64,000 nt of DNA from positions 744,001 to 808,000 of the forward strand of contig NZ_OU015321.1 in NCBI RefSeq assembly GCF_907163105.1, read 5' to 3'. A program made the translations under genes and the position numbers. This DNA comes from Cloacibacterium caeni. Lineage in GTDB: Bacteria > Bacteroidota > Bacteroidia > Flavobacteriales > Weeksellaceae. Shown piece by piece: positions 8,201 to 17,233 of the stretch (within the stretch, counting starts at the first letter, position 1; the number at the start of each line of letters is the position of its first letter). The notes beneath the pieces are model-generated. The model ran no database searches, had not been told where the DNA came from, and saw only the letters and a list, made by a program, of their open reading frames with translations.

Positions 8201-8227
8201 TATTATTGATAACAAATTTGTTTTACA

Positions 8228-8572
8228 TTATTTTACTTGATCTACAACAGCTTTGAAAGCTTCTGGATGATTCATTGCAAGGTCTGCAAGAACTTTTCTG
8301 TTTAGCTCGATGTTGTTCTTTTTAAGAGCTCCCATAAATTGAGAGTAAGACATTCCGTGTTCTCTAGTTCCAGCGTTAATTCTGGTAATCCAAAGTCCTC
8401 TGAAGCTTCTTTTCTTCTCTTTTCTACCGCGGTAAGCATATTGCATTGCTTTTTCTACGGCATTTTTAGCAACAGTCCAAACATTTTTTCTTCTACCGAA
8501 AAAACCTTTAGCCTGCTTTAAAACTTTTTTTCTGCGCGCTCTAGACGCTACAGCGTTTACTGATCTTGGCAT
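8228..8572 (-). CDS. rplT: 50S ribosomal protein L20
   Basis: 114 residues, family length. L20 is essential for early 50S assembly. The basic N-terminus ([20 protein letters not shown]) and the [21 protein letters not shown] core are diagnostic. It is the last gene of the infC-rpmI-rplT cluster and is preceded by an unusually long 129-base spacer with GC-rich islands, a possible L20 autoregulatory leader. Confidence 0.98.
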   Translation of the reverse strand: MPRSVNAVASRARRKKVLKQAKGFFGRRKNVWTVAKNAVEKAMQYAYRGRKEKKRSFRGLWITRINAGTREHGMSYSQFMGALKKNNIELNRKVLADLAMNHPEAFKAVVDQVK

Positions 8573-8701
8573 AATTTAAATTTTTTGTTTTTTTGAAAAG
8601 GGCGGAACTGCATTTAAAGTTCTCTTATAGGCACCGTTTCAGGGTTAACTTTTAATGAATTTTTTAGGAATTCTTATAAACCGAATATTGATTTATAAAA
8701 A
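8573..8701 (-). promoter_or_regulatory. Candidate structured leader between rpmI and rplT
   Basis: A 129-base spacer inside a ribosomal protein operon. On the minus strand it contains CCCTGAAACGGTGCC and GAACT...AGTTC with GCAGTTCCGCCC, compact GC-rich and complementary segments in otherwise A/T-rich sequence. L20 of other bacteria represses its own operon by binding such a leader; that role here is inference from position and composition. Confidence 0.4.
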
Positions 8702-8899
8702 CTACTTAATTGCTAATTGGCGAAGAACGCTTTTCTCATCCACAGTAGCAACGTAAGAAGTTTGCGTAAGATTTCTCTTTTGCTTCGTTTCTTTTTTAGT
8801 TAAGATGTGGCTTTTGTAAGCATTTTTTCTTTTGATCTTACCTGTACCAGTAAGAGCAAAACGCTTTTTAGCACCTGATTTCGTTTTTAATTTTGGCAT
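8702..8899 (-). CDS. rpmI: 50S ribosomal protein L35
   Basis: 65 residues, the exact family size. The start [25 protein letters not shown] is the conserved L35 N-terminus, and the protein is strongly basic. It lies between infC and rplT in the canonical order. The spacer to infC is 130 bases and shows no clear terminator. Confidence 0.98.
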   Translation of the reverse strand: MPKLKTKSGAKKRFALTGTGKIKRKNAYKSHILTKKETKQKRNLTQTSYVATVDEKSVLRQLAIK

Positions 8900-9029
8900 T
8901 GTTTTGCTTTTTATGTATTTGTTATCAATGAGTTTGCAAAATTATAAAAATTTATAATACTCTGCAATAATATAATCAAGAGATTTCAGAGGAGAAATCC
9001 CTTGATGTACAATTATTTCTTTTGAAAGA

Positions 9030-9560
9030 TTATTTTGCCGCTTTTTTAGGGCTCATCATCATAATCATTCTCTTACCTTCCAATTTAGGCATTTGGTCTA
9101 CTTTTCCTACGTGTTCTAGCTCTTGAGCGAGTCTTAGAAGTAAGATTTCACCTTGGTCTTTGAAGATAATAGAACGTCCTTTGAAGAAAACATACGTTTT
9201 CAATTTAGAGCCTTCTTCTAAAAATTTCTCGGCATGTTTTTTCTTGAACTCGAAATCATGATCGTCTGTTTGAGGTCCGAATCTGATTTCTTTTACTACA
9301 ACTTTTACTTGCTTAGCCTTGAGTTCCTTTTGTTTCTTCTTTTGTTCGTAAAGAAATTTTTTGTATTCAAGAACTCTACAGATATAAGGTTCTGCTTTAT
9401 CTGAAATAACGACTAAATCAAGATCTTGTTCCTGAGCAATTGCAATAGCTCTTGCTAAAGGATACACTCCTGGTTCTACATTATCTCCTACTAAACGAAC
9501 TTCCTTTGCGCGGATTTTTTCGTTAATTTGATGTAAGTCTTCTTGTACAGGGCGACGCAT
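9030..9560 (-). CDS. infC: Translation initiation factor IF-3
   Basis: 176 residues from the ATG at 9560. The N-terminal domain ([21 protein letters not shown]), the lysine-rich linker ([14 protein letters not shown]) and the C-terminal domain ([26 protein letters not shown]) are complete. The frame stays open for 16 codons upstream of this ATG. It includes an ATA codon at 9594-9596 followed by a basic, Gly/Asn/Arg-rich stretch like the N-termini of other IF-3 proteins. Because infC often starts at a rare codon for autoregulation, the true start may be that ATA (12 residues longer). Confidence 0.96.
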   Translation of the reverse strand: MRRPVQEDLHQINEKIRAKEVRLVGDNVEPGVYPLARAIAIAQEQDLDLVVISDKAEPYICRVLEYKKFLYEQKKKQKELKAKQVKVVVKEIRFGPQTDDHDFEFKKKHAEKFLEEGSKLKTYVFFKGRSIIFKDQGEILLLRLAQELEHVGKVDQMPKLEGKRMIMMMSPKKAAK

Positions 9561-9697
9561 TGGTCCTCTTCCTCTGTTGTTAAATTTCTGTGCTATAGTT
9601 GTATAATTTTAAAGTTAATTCTTTTTAAAAATTTTAAATTATAGATTTTGAATTTTAAATTAAAACAAAATTCTTCTATAATTAAATCTTAAATTTC

Positions 9698-11617
9698 TTA
9701 GATTTTTGCCGCTTCTTTGAAATAGGTTACGAAATCTTCTAATTTCATCGCTCCTAAATCACCTTCTCCACGTCTTCTTACAGAAATGGTGCCGTTTTGT
9801 TCTTCATTTTCTCCTACCACTAACATAAACGGAATTTTCTTCAATTCTGCATCACGAATTTTCTTACCTGTTTTTTCGTTTCTGTCGTCAATTAATCCGC
9901 TAATATCGTGATTTTCTAATAATTGTGAAACTTTTTTAGCATAATCTACATATTTTTCAGAAATAGGCAGAATGATAAATTGGTCTGGACTTAGCCAAAG
10001 TGGGAAATCTCCTGCAGTGTTTTCTAGTAGAATCGCAATGAAACGTTCCATAGAACCAAATGGTGCTCTGTGAATCATTATGGGTCTGTGTTTTTCATTG
10101 TCATTACCAGTGTACCAAAGGTCAAATCTCTCTGGTAAATTGTAATCTACCTGAATGGTTCCTAATTGCCAACTTCTGCCTAAAGCATCTTTTACCATAA
10201 AGTCTAGTTTAGGGCCATAGAATGCAGCTTCTCCGTATTCTACGATGGTTTTAAGACCTTTATTTTGCGCAGCAGTGATGATTGCATTTTCTGCTTTTTC
10301 CCAATTTTCTTCAGAACCGATATATTTAGATCTGTTTTCTTTGTCTCTAAGTGAAACTTGAGTCACGAAATCTTCAAATCCTAAGCTTCTGAAAACGTAA
10401 AGAACCAAGTCAATTACATCTTCAAACTCTTTTAATAATTGGTCTGGTGTACAGAATAAGTGCGCATCATCTTGAGTGAAACCTCTTACTCTGGTTAAAC
10501 CGTGTAATTCACCAGATTGCTCGTATCTGTAAACCGTTCCGAATTCTGCATATCTCTTAGGTAAATCTTTATAAGACCATTGAGAAGTTTTATAAATCTC
10601 GCAGTGATGCGGACAGTTCATTGGTTTTAAGAAAAATTCTTCGCCTTCGTTTGGAGTTTTAATGGATTGGAAAGAATCTGCTCCATATTTTTCGTAGTGA
10701 CCAGAAGTTTTGTACAATTCAATATTCCCAATATGAGGAGTCATTACAAACTCATAACCACCTTTTTTCTGAGCTTCTGAAAGGAAATTTTCTAATTTTT
10801 TTCTTAGTGCAGTTCCTTTTGGCAACCAAAGTGGTAAACCAGCACCTACTTTTTCAGAAAATGCGAAGATTCCTAGTTCTTTTCCTAGTTTTCTGTGGTC
10901 TCTTCTTTTTGCTTCTTCTAATCTATCGAGATATTCTGTCAATTCTTTTTGTTTAGGGAAAGAAATTCCATAAACTCTAGTCAATTGCTTGTTTTTTTCG
11001 TCTCCTCTCCAATATGCTCCCGCTGCATTAAGAATTTTTACAGCTTTTACGATTCCTGTACTTGGAATGTGACCACCTCTACAAAGGTCTGTAAAGTTAT
11101 CATGCGTACAGAAAGTGATTTCGCCGTCTTGTAAATTTTCGATTAATTCAGTTTTGTACGGATTGTCTGCATATTCTTTCAGTGCATCTGCTTTAGAAAC
11201 CGAATAAAGATTGAAAGTCGCATCTTTTTTAGCGTTTTCGAGCATTTTTTTCTCGATTTTTTCAAAATCTTTTTCCGAAAGAGATTCATCACCGAAATCT
11301 ACATCATAATAAAACCCGTTTTCAATTGCAGGACCGATGGTTAATTTAGCATTTGGATAAAAATCTAAAATAGATTGAGCCAAAATGTGTGCTGAAGAAT
11401 GCCAAAAAGCTTTCTTTCCTAAATCATCATTCCACGTGAGCAACGTAAGCGTAGCATCTTCTGTAATTGGCGTCGTGACTTCTACTTGTTTGCCGTTTAC
11501 CACAGCAGAAATAGTGTTTCTAGCCAAACCTTCAGATATAGATTTTGCAACTTCTAGAGGTGTAACTACACCTTCAAACTCACGAATGCTTCCGTCTGGA
11601 AGAGTAATTTTAATCAT
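9698..11617 (-). CDS. thrS: Threonine--tRNA ligase
   Basis: 639 residues, full length. Order: TGS domain (about 1-60), the editing/second additional domain with the [19 protein letters not shown] and [10 protein letters not shown] zinc-type motifs, the class II catalytic core ([11 protein letters not shown]; motif 2 [22 protein letters not shown]; motif 3 [13 protein letters not shown]) and the C-terminal anticodon-binding domain. It is the first gene before infC-rpmI-rplT. The leader has no run of Thr codons and no T-box was recognised. Confidence 0.98.
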   Translation of the reverse strand: MIKITLPDGSIREFEGVVTPLEVAKSISEGLARNTISAVVNGKQVEVTTPITEDATLTLLTWNDDLGKKAFWHSSAHILAQSILDFYPNAKLTIGPAIENGFYYDVDFGDESLSEKDFEKIEKKMLENAKKDATFNLYSVSKADALKEYADNPYKTELIENLQDGEITFCTHDNFTDLCRGGHIPSTGIVKAVKILNAAGAYWRGDEKNKQLTRVYGISFPKQKELTEYLDRLEEAKRRDHRKLGKELGIFAFSEKVGAGLPLWLPKGTALRKKLENFLSEAQKKGGYEFVMTPHIGNIELYKTSGHYEKYGADSFQSIKTPNEGEEFFLKPMNCPHHCEIYKTSQWSYKDLPKRYAEFGTVYRYEQSGELHGLTRVRGFTQDDAHLFCTPDQLLKEFEDVIDLVLYVFRSLGFEDFVTQVSLRDKENRSKYIGSEENWEKAENAIITAAQNKGLKTIVEYGEAAFYGPKLDFMVKDALGRSWQLGTIQVDYNLPERFDLWYTGNDNEKHRPIMIHRAPFGSMERFIAILLENTAGDFPLWLSPDQFIILPISEKYVDYAKKVSQLLENHDISGLIDDRNEKTGKKIRDAELKKIPFMLVVGENEEQNGTISVRRRGEGDLGAMKLEDFVTYFKEAAKI

Positions 11618-11643
11618 TTTGGAATCCTAATTTTAATAATGTG

Positions 11644-11651
11644 CAAAAATA
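11644..11651 (-). promoter_or_regulatory. Candidate -7 element upstream of thrS
   Basis: TATTTTTG on the minus strand, 26 bases before the thrS ATG, fits TAnnTTTG. A TTG at the usual -33 distance is not evident. Confidence 0.45.
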
Positions 11652-11705
11652 AGGATTTTTTTTGATGTTTCTTAAATTCAGAGCTAATATTAGAACTTAA
11701 AATAG

Positions 11706-11733
11706 AAAACCGAAGAAATTACGCTTCGGTTTT
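11706..11733 (-). terminator. Terminator overlapping the end of the 65-residue protein gene
   Basis: AAAACCGAAG pairs with CTTCGGTTTT around AAATTACG. The upstream arm on the minus strand forms the last codons and borders the stop codon of the small gene, so coding and termination signals overlap. Confidence 0.7.
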
Positions 11734-11916
11734 ATTTTGTTCGGTATTGTCTGTTCTGCCATCTTGGTGAAGTTTAGAAGTTTTTTTGACTTGTTTTTCT
11801 TCAACTTTAGAAGCGCCTTCTAATCTTGGAGTTTGAGGCAGATTAGGAAAATCTTGATTTTGTTTAGCGTTTTGCGCGTTATTTTCTGCGGTATTTTTTC
11901 TTTTATCTTTTTCCAT
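11719..11916 (-). CDS. Small hydrophilic protein of unknown function
   Basis: 65 residues, extremely rich in Lys, Asn, Gln, Glu and Thr, with no signal peptide or membrane segment and no hydrophobic core. It is therefore probably disordered and cytoplasmic. I do not recognise a family. It begins with MEKDKRKN and ends in codons that also form a terminator arm. Its coding status rests on a clean ATG, a good length for the gap and that terminator. It could be a stress- or nucleic-acid-associated peptide, but nothing in the sequence proves this. Confidence 0.6.
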   Translation of the reverse strand: MEKDKRKNTAENNAQNAKQNQDFPNLPQTPRLEGASKVEEKQVKKTSKLHQDGRTDNTEQNKTEA

Positions 11917-11991
11917 GATTTTTAAATTTTAAGTTATTCAAAATTCTGGAAAATTCTTAGGAAATCTGTTATACAATATTGTGAAAAGTTT

Positions 11992-12603
11992 CTAGAATTT
12001 AGACAAATCAAAACTTTGCGTTTCGTCTACGATTTCATAATTTAATGCTTTCGCTAAAACGAAAATTTCATTCAGATTCGTCATTAATTGTTTTCTGCCT
12101 TCTGTTCTCAATTTATTTTGGTCAACGGTTTTTTCGGCGTTTTTTCTAGCATTATTGGTGATTCTTTTGAAATCTTCTTCGGAGAAACGGTCGAAAAATG
12201 AATCGTCAAGCGAAGTGATTTCCGCATCAGTAAAAATCTTGATGTCAGCATTTGGGATTTCTTTGATAATCAGGTTTTTATCAACAGAATCAACTTCGAT
12301 TTTCATTTTTTTCAAATCATAAGTTACTTGCGCTTTTGCTTTGGTGAAAATCACGATTTCTTTTTCGCTGGAAGGTAAACCTTTAATTCCAAAAAGTTGA
12401 TTGGTGATTTTGGTTTTTTGCAAGTTTGAAAAATCTTGTTCTATCACCACCATTTTATTCATTTTAGAAATTTGGTTGGTGAGCACATAGTAATCTGTAG
12501 AAACTTGGTCGTCATTTTTGCCAATATTTCTAAAAAAATAAACGAGCAATAAAGTAAGGATTACACCTAAGGTAAAACCAATGATTTGTTTAATGTAATT
12601 CAT
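11992..12603 (-). CDS. DUF4230 domain protein, membrane-anchored
   Basis: 203 residues. One N-terminal transmembrane segment (residues 6-24, IIGFTLGVILTLLLVYFF) anchors a soluble domain. The segment KMVVIEQDFSN and the following beta-rich region resemble DUF4230, an uncharacterised family with an N-terminal TM helix. Its ATG overlaps the stop of the upstream thioredoxin-like gene by one base (TAATG), so the two are translationally coupled and may act together in the envelope. No function is known. Confidence 0.75.
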   Translation of the reverse strand: MNYIKQIIGFTLGVILTLLLVYFFRNIGKNDDQVSTDYYVLTNQISKMNKMVVIEQDFSNLQKTKITNQLFGIKGLPSSEKEIVIFTKAKAQVTYDLKKMKIEVDSVDKNLIIKEIPNADIKIFTDAEITSLDDSFFDRFSEEDFKRITNNARKNAEKTVDQNKLRTEGRKQLMTNLNEIFVLAKALNYEIVDETQSFDLSKF

Positions 12604-13118
12604 TATTTTTTGATAATGTTCAATAAATCTTTTTCAATAAAACCAGTTTCTGGTTCTTCGGTTATTCTACCAATTTCCTTGCCATATTTTTCTACAATTA
12701 TGGTAGGAACGTGCGTAATGTTATATTTTACTTCTTCGCCATCTGGAGCTTGTTTCTGTCTGTTTACCCCAATGATTTGGAGTTTGCTTTCAGGGAATTT
12801 GGTTTCTTCTAAAATTTTCATCAATCTAGGGAAATTTCTTTTGCTGTCTCCGCACCAAGTTCCTAGAAATACAATGATATTATATGAATTGATTTTTTCT
12901 TTCTTTAAACTTTCAAGAGCAGTTTTATCGATAGGATAAATGGTGTAATTTTCATCATACCAAGCTTTATAAGGTTCTTTTTGAAATTGGTCTAAAGATT
13001 GGTTTCCTAGAAGCATTTTTCCGTATTCTGGAGTATCAATTTCTCTATTGATGATTACTTTTTGAGCGCAAGAATTAAGTGCCATACCTAAAATAATTAA
13101 TGTGATTATTTTTTTCAT
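12603..13118 (-). CDS. Thioredoxin-fold lipoprotein
   Basis: 171 residues. The signal peptide ends in a lipobox (LNSC), so this is a lipoprotein of the periplasmic face. The active-site region reads GTWCGDSKRNFPRLM: WCGDS instead of WCGPC. Only the first redox Cys is present, so it is unlikely to be a dithiol oxidase and may be a monothiol reductase or a binding protein. A cis-Pro region (THVPTIIV) is present. The start is taken at the ATG at 13118; a TTG three codons upstream is less likely. It is coupled to the DUF4230 gene downstream. Confidence 0.85.
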   Translation of the reverse strand: MKKIITLIILGMALNSCAQKVIINREIDTPEYGKMLLGNQSLDQFQKEPYKAWYDENYTIYPIDKTALESLKKEKINSYNIIVFLGTWCGDSKRNFPRLMKILEETKFPESKLQIIGVNRQKQAPDGEEVKYNITHVPTIIVEKYGKEIGRITEEPETGFIEKDLLNIIKK

Positions 13119-13137
13119 TTTTTTCAAAATTTTGTGT

Positions 13138-13605
13138 TTATTTTTCTAATATACTTTTGAGATTTGCACTAGAATAGTACTTATTTTTTAAAACTTTATT
13201 GTCTGAAACTCTGTGTACATTATATTTATCTCCAGATTTTTCGTAATAAGCTTCTTCTCCTCTTGAAGTGTAATATTCTACAGTTTCTTGGGCTTGTTCT
13301 TCTGTATCACAAGCTTTTGACATGTTAGAACGTTGCACTTCATTAAACAAATCTACAAATTTTTCGCCTAAACCAAATTCAAGAACTGCGCCAGAAAGTA
13401 CATATTGTAAATCACAAAGTGCATCTGCAATTTCTACGATGTCTTGGTCTTCAATGGCTTGTTTCAGTTCGTTTAATTCTTCCTGAAGTAAAGCTATTCT
13501 TAGGTTGCATCTTTCTGCAGAAGGAATCTGTGGATTTTCTAAAATAGGTGCGTTAAAAGTTCTGTGAAATTCTGCAACTTGGTTTAAACTGTCAATTTTT
13601 TTCAT
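13138..13605 (-). CDS. MazG-like (all-alpha NTP-pyrophosphohydrolase) protein
   Basis: 155 residues. LLQEELNELKQAI and EIADALCDLQYVLSGAVLEFG give the EExxE...ExxD metal-binding pattern of the MazG/HisE all-alpha pyrophosphohydrolase superfamily. The C-terminal third (TVEYYTSRGEEAYYEK...) is a family-specific extension. The likely role is hydrolysis of non-canonical or excess nucleoside triphosphates; the substrate cannot be told from sequence. It lies 19 bases upstream of the thioredoxin-like gene and is probably co-transcribed with it. Confidence 0.85.
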   Translation of the reverse strand: MKKIDSLNQVAEFHRTFNAPILENPQIPSAERCNLRIALLQEELNELKQAIEDQDIVEIADALCDLQYVLSGAVLEFGLGEKFVDLFNEVQRSNMSKACDTEEQAQETVEYYTSRGEEAYYEKSGDKYNVHRVSDNKVLKNKYYSSANLKSILEK

Positions 13606-13638
13606 TTGGGGAAACTTATTTTTTTCAAAAGTAATAAA

Positions 13639-13666
13639 TAAAAAAAGCAGAGAAAAATATCTCTGC
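13639..13666 (-). terminator. Terminator downstream of the acyl-CoA dehydrogenase
   Basis: GCAGAGA (13647-13653) pairs with TCTCTGC (13660-13666), and on the minus strand the hairpin is followed by a T-run. Confidence 0.8.
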
Positions 13667-13689
13667 GATTTTATAAATGATTTTAATAA

Positions 13690-14829
13690 TTATCTTGTAA
13701 TTTCTCTACCAATGACTAATCTTTGGATTTCAGAAGTTCCTTCTCCTATGGTGCAAAGTTTAGAATCTCTGTAGTATTTTTCCGCTGGGAAGTCTTTAGT
13801 ATAGCCGTAACCACCAAAAATCTGAAGGGCATTATTCGCAATTCTTACACAAGCTTCAGAAGCATAAAGTTTTGCCATAGCGCCTTCTTTGGTCATTTTT
13901 TGCTTATTATTTTTAAGTTCTGATGCTCTTTGGATGAGTAATTCTGCAGCATCTATTTCTGTTGCCATATCAGCCAGCATAAAGTTTACTGCTTGGAAAC
14001 TAGAAATAGATTTTCCGAATTGATGTCTTTCTTGAGCATATTTCAGAGCGGCTTTATAAGCACCTCTTGCAATTCCTAAACTCAGTGCTGCAATAGAGAT
14101 TCTACCTCCATCAAGGATTTTCATAGCTTGTTTAAAACCATCACCTACTTCTCCTAATCTATGAGAATCTGGAATTCTTACATTGTCAAAAATCAATTCT
14201 GCAGTTTCAGAAGCTCGCATTCCTAATTTATTTTCTTTTCTACCAGATGTAAATCCTTGCATTCCTTTTTCTAGAACGAAAGCAGTAGAATTGTTAGGAG
14301 CTCCTTTATCGCCAGTTCTGGTCATTACTACGGCAATATCTCCAGAAATAGCATGAGTGATGAAGTTTTTAGCACCATTGATAATCCATTCATCACCATT
14401 TTTAACAGCGGTGGTAGACATTCCTCCTGCATCAGAACCTGTATTATGCTCTGTTAAACCCCAAGCTCCAATCACTTGACCACTCGCTAATTTTGGTAAC
14501 CATTTTTTTCTTTGTTCTTCATTTCCAAATTCATAGATATGATTGGTGCAAAGTGAATTATGAGCAGCTACAGAAAGACCAATAGAAGGGTCTACTTGTG
14601 AAATTTCATCTAAAATAGTTACGTATTCATGATAGCCCAATCCAGAACCTCCATATTCTTCTGGAATGATGATTCCCATAAATCCCATTTCGCCTAATTT
14701 ATGGAATAAATCTACGGGGAAAGTTTGACTTTCGTCCCATTCCATAATGTGAGGTCTAATGTTTACTTCTGCAAAATCTCTTGCAGTTTCGGCTATCATT
14801 TTGAGATTATTTAATATTTCTGTGTTCAT
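13690..14829 (-). CDS. Acyl-CoA dehydrogenase
   Basis: 379 residues from the ATG at 14829. It is an FAD enzyme that introduces the alpha-beta double bond in acyl-CoA. Signatures: GAWGLTEHNTGSDAGG (FAD/substrate region), GRISIAALSLGIARGAYKAAL, and the C-terminal QIFGGYGYTKDFPAEKYYRD and GEGTSEIQRLVIGR with the catalytic Glu region. The frame extends 14 codons further to an ATG at 14871, but a good promoter (-7 at 14845-14852) lies between the two, so the inner start is chosen. Chain-length preference is not evident. Confidence 0.93.
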   Translation of the reverse strand: MNTEILNNLKMIAETARDFAEVNIRPHIMEWDESQTFPVDLFHKLGEMGFMGIIIPEEYGGSGLGYHEYVTILDEISQVDPSIGLSVAAHNSLCTNHIYEFGNEEQRKKWLPKLASGQVIGAWGLTEHNTGSDAGGMSTTAVKNGDEWIINGAKNFITHAISGDIAVVMTRTGDKGAPNNSTAFVLEKGMQGFTSGRKENKLGMRASETAELIFDNVRIPDSHRLGEVGDGFKQAMKILDGGRISIAALSLGIARGAYKAALKYAQERHQFGKSISSFQAVNFMLADMATEIDAAELLIQRASELKNNKQKMTKEGAMAKLYASEACVRIANNALQIFGGYGYTKDFPAEKYYRDSKLCTIGEGTSEIQRLVIGREITR

Positions 14830-14844
14830 AAATTTTTGTTTGCT

Positions 14845-14873
14845 CAAATATAATTTAAAAACTTTATGCACAA
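14845..14873 (-). promoter_or_regulatory. Promoter of the acyl-CoA dehydrogenase
   Basis: TTG, then 18 bases, then TATATTTG, matching the Bacteroidota TTG/TAnnTTTG promoter, 15 bases upstream of the chosen ATG. It excludes the longer annotated start. Confidence 0.65.
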
Positions 14874-14964
14874 AAGAGTTTTTTTTGAAGGAATTTTAAA
14901 AATAGAAAATTTTTATCATGTTGTTTTTTAACATGTTGATTGTCAGGTTTTATAAAGGTGAAAT

Positions 14965-14998
14965 TTGTTTTTTTATGTTAAATAAAGTAGTACCTTTG
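14965..14998 (+). promoter_or_regulatory. Promoter of the secreted endonuclease
   Basis: TTG (14965-14967), a 23-base spacer, then TACCTTTG (14991-14998), 20 bases upstream of the ATG. Confidence 0.55.
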
Positions 14999-15018
14999 TA
15001 GCCCCCTATTTAATTAAG

Positions 15019-16905
15019 ATGAAGAAGTTTTTACTATTTTTATTTATCGTGCCAATAAGTTATTGTGCACAGATTCCTGTTGGTTATTATAACGGAACTG
15101 AAGGATTAACTGGATATGCATTAAAAAGTAAAGTGCATGAAATTATTTCACAAAAAATATTTTCTTACAGTTATAGTCAAATAGGACCGCTGTATGCTTA
15201 TACAGATTTAGATAAATATTATGAAAATGATAATACCGTTTTAGATATTTATTCTGAAAAACCAACGGAAGCAGACAGTTATAATTATAATTTAACACAG
15301 AATATAAGTACTGCAACAGCTGAAGGGCAAGGCTGGAATAGAGAGCATGGAATGCCACAAAGTACATTTTATGGAATTTATCCTATGTATTCTGATATTC
15401 ATTACTTGGTTCCAGCAGATGCATACATTAACCAAAGAAGAAGTAATTTTCCTTATGCTAGAAATAATGGCGAAAATATAACATTTACTAATGGTAGTAA
15501 ACTAGGTAAATCTACTACACCAGGATATACCAATACGGTTTATGAACCCATAGATGAATTCAAAGGAGATGTGGCGAGATATTTATTGTATTTTGCAGTA
15601 AGATACGAAGGAAATCTGAACCTTTATAATCATCAACTTTCTACTATGCCTCTTGATGGAAGCGAAGAAAAAGCTTTTGAAGGTTGGTACATTACTATGC
15701 TTAAAGATTGGAATGAACTAGACCCTGTTTCTCAGAAAGAAAGAGATAGAAATAATGCAGTATTTGCTATTCAAAAAATAAGAAATCCTTTTATAGACCA
15801 TCCAGAATGGGTAAATATGATTTGGAGTGAGACACCAGATGCAATAGCTCCTCAAGCTCCCACTAATTTGTCGATTTCGCAAGTAGGCAAGAATTTTTTT
15901 ACCTTTTCGTGGACGCCAAGTTCAGATACAGATGTATTAGGATATAAAGTTTATGTAAATGGAACTTATGTAAAATATTCTAAAACCAATTCGGTTACCA
16001 TTGATAGATTATCTCCTTCTACGGCATATAATGTGACTGTAAAAGCTTATGATAAAGGATATTTACTTTCTCCAGATAGTAATCAAGTTTCTGCAACTAC
16101 TTTGTCGAGTGATAATTTTGCTAAAGATTTAATGATTACCAAATATATAGAAGGAACTACAAGTAGTACTTCTGATGTTTACAATACTGCTATTGAAATT
16201 ACTAATCTTACTGGTCACGATGTGAATTTAGGTAACTATTATTTAAATATAGAATTTAAAAGTTCTACATCTTATTATTTATCAGATCCTTATCAATTAG
16301 AAGGGAAAATTGCTCACGGTGAAAGTATTGTGATTATTAATCCTAAATCTAATTTTGATGCAGTAGATGTTAATCAATATAAATTTGTGACCAATTCTAC
16401 ACCATTAACCTTTACGGGAAGTCAATATGTAGAACTTTCTTATGGTATCAAAACTATTAAAACCGTTTCTACCAATAATTATCAAATGCTATTTGAAACG
16501 GTAGATGCTATAGGTTCTAGAGGAATTTCTAATACGAATGCCAATAAATCACTTTACAGAAATACTAATGTAAATAATCCTAATAGTACATTTACTGCTT
16601 CTGAATGGACAGAATACGGAATGAATTATGCAACAGGATTAGGTAGTTTCTTAGCTGCAAATGAACCTGAAAAAGTAGAATTAGCGTTTGCAATTTATCC
16701 AAATCCAGTTTCTGAAAAGCTCTATGCAACTGGTAAAAATCTTTCTAAAGTTTCAAAAGTAGAAGTGTATGATATTTCAGGAAAACTTCTACAAATTATT
16801 CCAAAAGCTTTTGAAAATAATAACTATATAGATGTTTCTTCCTACAGATCAGGAGTGTATTTTATAGTAATAGACGGTGTCTCTTATAAGTTCATAAAGA
16901 ATTAA
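15019..16905 (+). CDS. Secreted endonuclease I with fibronectin III and T9SS sorting domains
   Basis: 628 residues. The signal peptide ends near SYCAQ. An endonuclease I (EndA/NucM-type) catalytic domain spans about 20-270, with the core GWNREHGMPQSTF and DIHYLVPADAYINQRRSNF; the His and Asn of the beta-beta-alpha-metal site are present. A fibronectin type III domain (about 275-365) and a lamin-tail-like beta domain (about 370-510) follow. A type A T9SS C-terminal domain (FAIYPNPVSEKLY ... VYDISGKLLQ ... YRSGVYFIVI) ends the protein. The likely role is an extracellular or surface nuclease for DNA scavenging. It is a single gene with its own promoter. Confidence 0.94.
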   Translation: MKKFLLFLFIVPISYCAQIPVGYYNGTEGLTGYALKSKVHEIISQKIFSYSYSQIGPLYAYTDLDKYYENDNTVLDIYSEKPTEADSYNYNLTQNISTATAEGQGWNREHGMPQSTFYGIYPMYSDIHYLVPADAYINQRRSNFPYARNNGENITFTNGSKLGKSTTPGYTNTVYEPIDEFKGDVARYLLYFAVRYEGNLNLYNHQLSTMPLDGSEEKAFEGWYITMLKDWNELDPVSQKERDRNNAVFAIQKIRNPFIDHPEWVNMIWSETPDAIAPQAPTNLSISQVGKNFFTFSWTPSSDTDVLGYKVYVNGTYVKYSKTNSVTIDRLSPSTAYNVTVKAYDKGYLLSPDSNQVSATTLSSDNFAKDLMITKYIEGTTSSTSDVYNTAIEITNLTGHDVNLGNYYLNIEFKSSTSYYLSDPYQLEGKIAHGESIVIINPKSNFDAVDVNQYKFVTNSTPLTFTGSQYVELSYGIKTIKTVSTNNYQMLFETVDAIGSRGISNTNANKSLYRNTNVNNPNSTFTASEWTEYGMNYATGLGSFLAANEPEKVELAFAIYPNPVSEKLYATGKNLSKVSKVEVYDISGKLLQIIPKAFENNNYIDVSSYRSGVYFIVIDGVSYKFIKN

Positions 16906-17233
16906 AGTTAAAGAAAATATCTTATAAAACCATCCATTTTTTGGGTGTTTTTTTTATTGTTTATAAAAATACGTAATCCAACGTATTGATAAGTTACTAT
17001 TTAAAAATGATATTTGTAATATTAAAATTCTTATTAAAAAAAATTTTGAACATCTTAGTTTTCGACTTATATAAAGGAGAATAAAGATTGTTTTTATTGG
17101 TTTTGATTATAGAATAGTTACAATTTATTGTGACTATTCTTTTTATTAATTACGCTGAATTACGTATTGTGTTTTTTTCAAAAAAGCATTAATTTTACGC
17201 CATCAGATTTCTTGTCTGAACACAAACACACAA
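16906..17233 (+). other. 328-base intergenic region with hairpins, no gene recognised
   Basis: It contains a weak hairpin (CCATCC/GGGTG) plus T-run after the nuclease gene; a perfect 7-bp inverted repeat AATACGT/ACGTATT at 16968-16987; an isolated terminator at 17111-17143; a second TTACGTATTG near 17160; and a TAATTTTA element around 17189 with TTG 20 bases upstream, a likely promoter for the next operon. No coding frame or known RNA was recognised. The terminator more than 200 bases from the preceding gene leaves room for a short transcript. Confidence 0.5.
17111..17145 (+). terminator. Isolated intrinsic terminator
   Basis: AGAATAGT pairs with ACTATTCT with further inner pairs (ACAA/TTGT), followed by TTTTTATT. 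It lies 205 bases after the nuclease stop and 90 bases before the next start, so it either ends a long 3' UTR or a small RNA, or acts in the leader of the following genes. Confidence 0.7.

Noticed and set aside
11618-11718. thrS leader considered as a Thr attenuator or T-box
   Set aside because: No run of Thr codons, no T-box-like structure; only an A/T-rich leader with a -7 element.
14830-14871. Longer N-terminus of the acyl-CoA dehydrogenase
   Set aside because: It spans a TTG-N18-TATATTTG promoter, so it would not be transcribed.
15143-15367. Minus-strand frame within the nuclease gene
   Set aside because: Shadow of a well-supported coding sequence, Tyr/Leu/Asn-rich with no independent signals.
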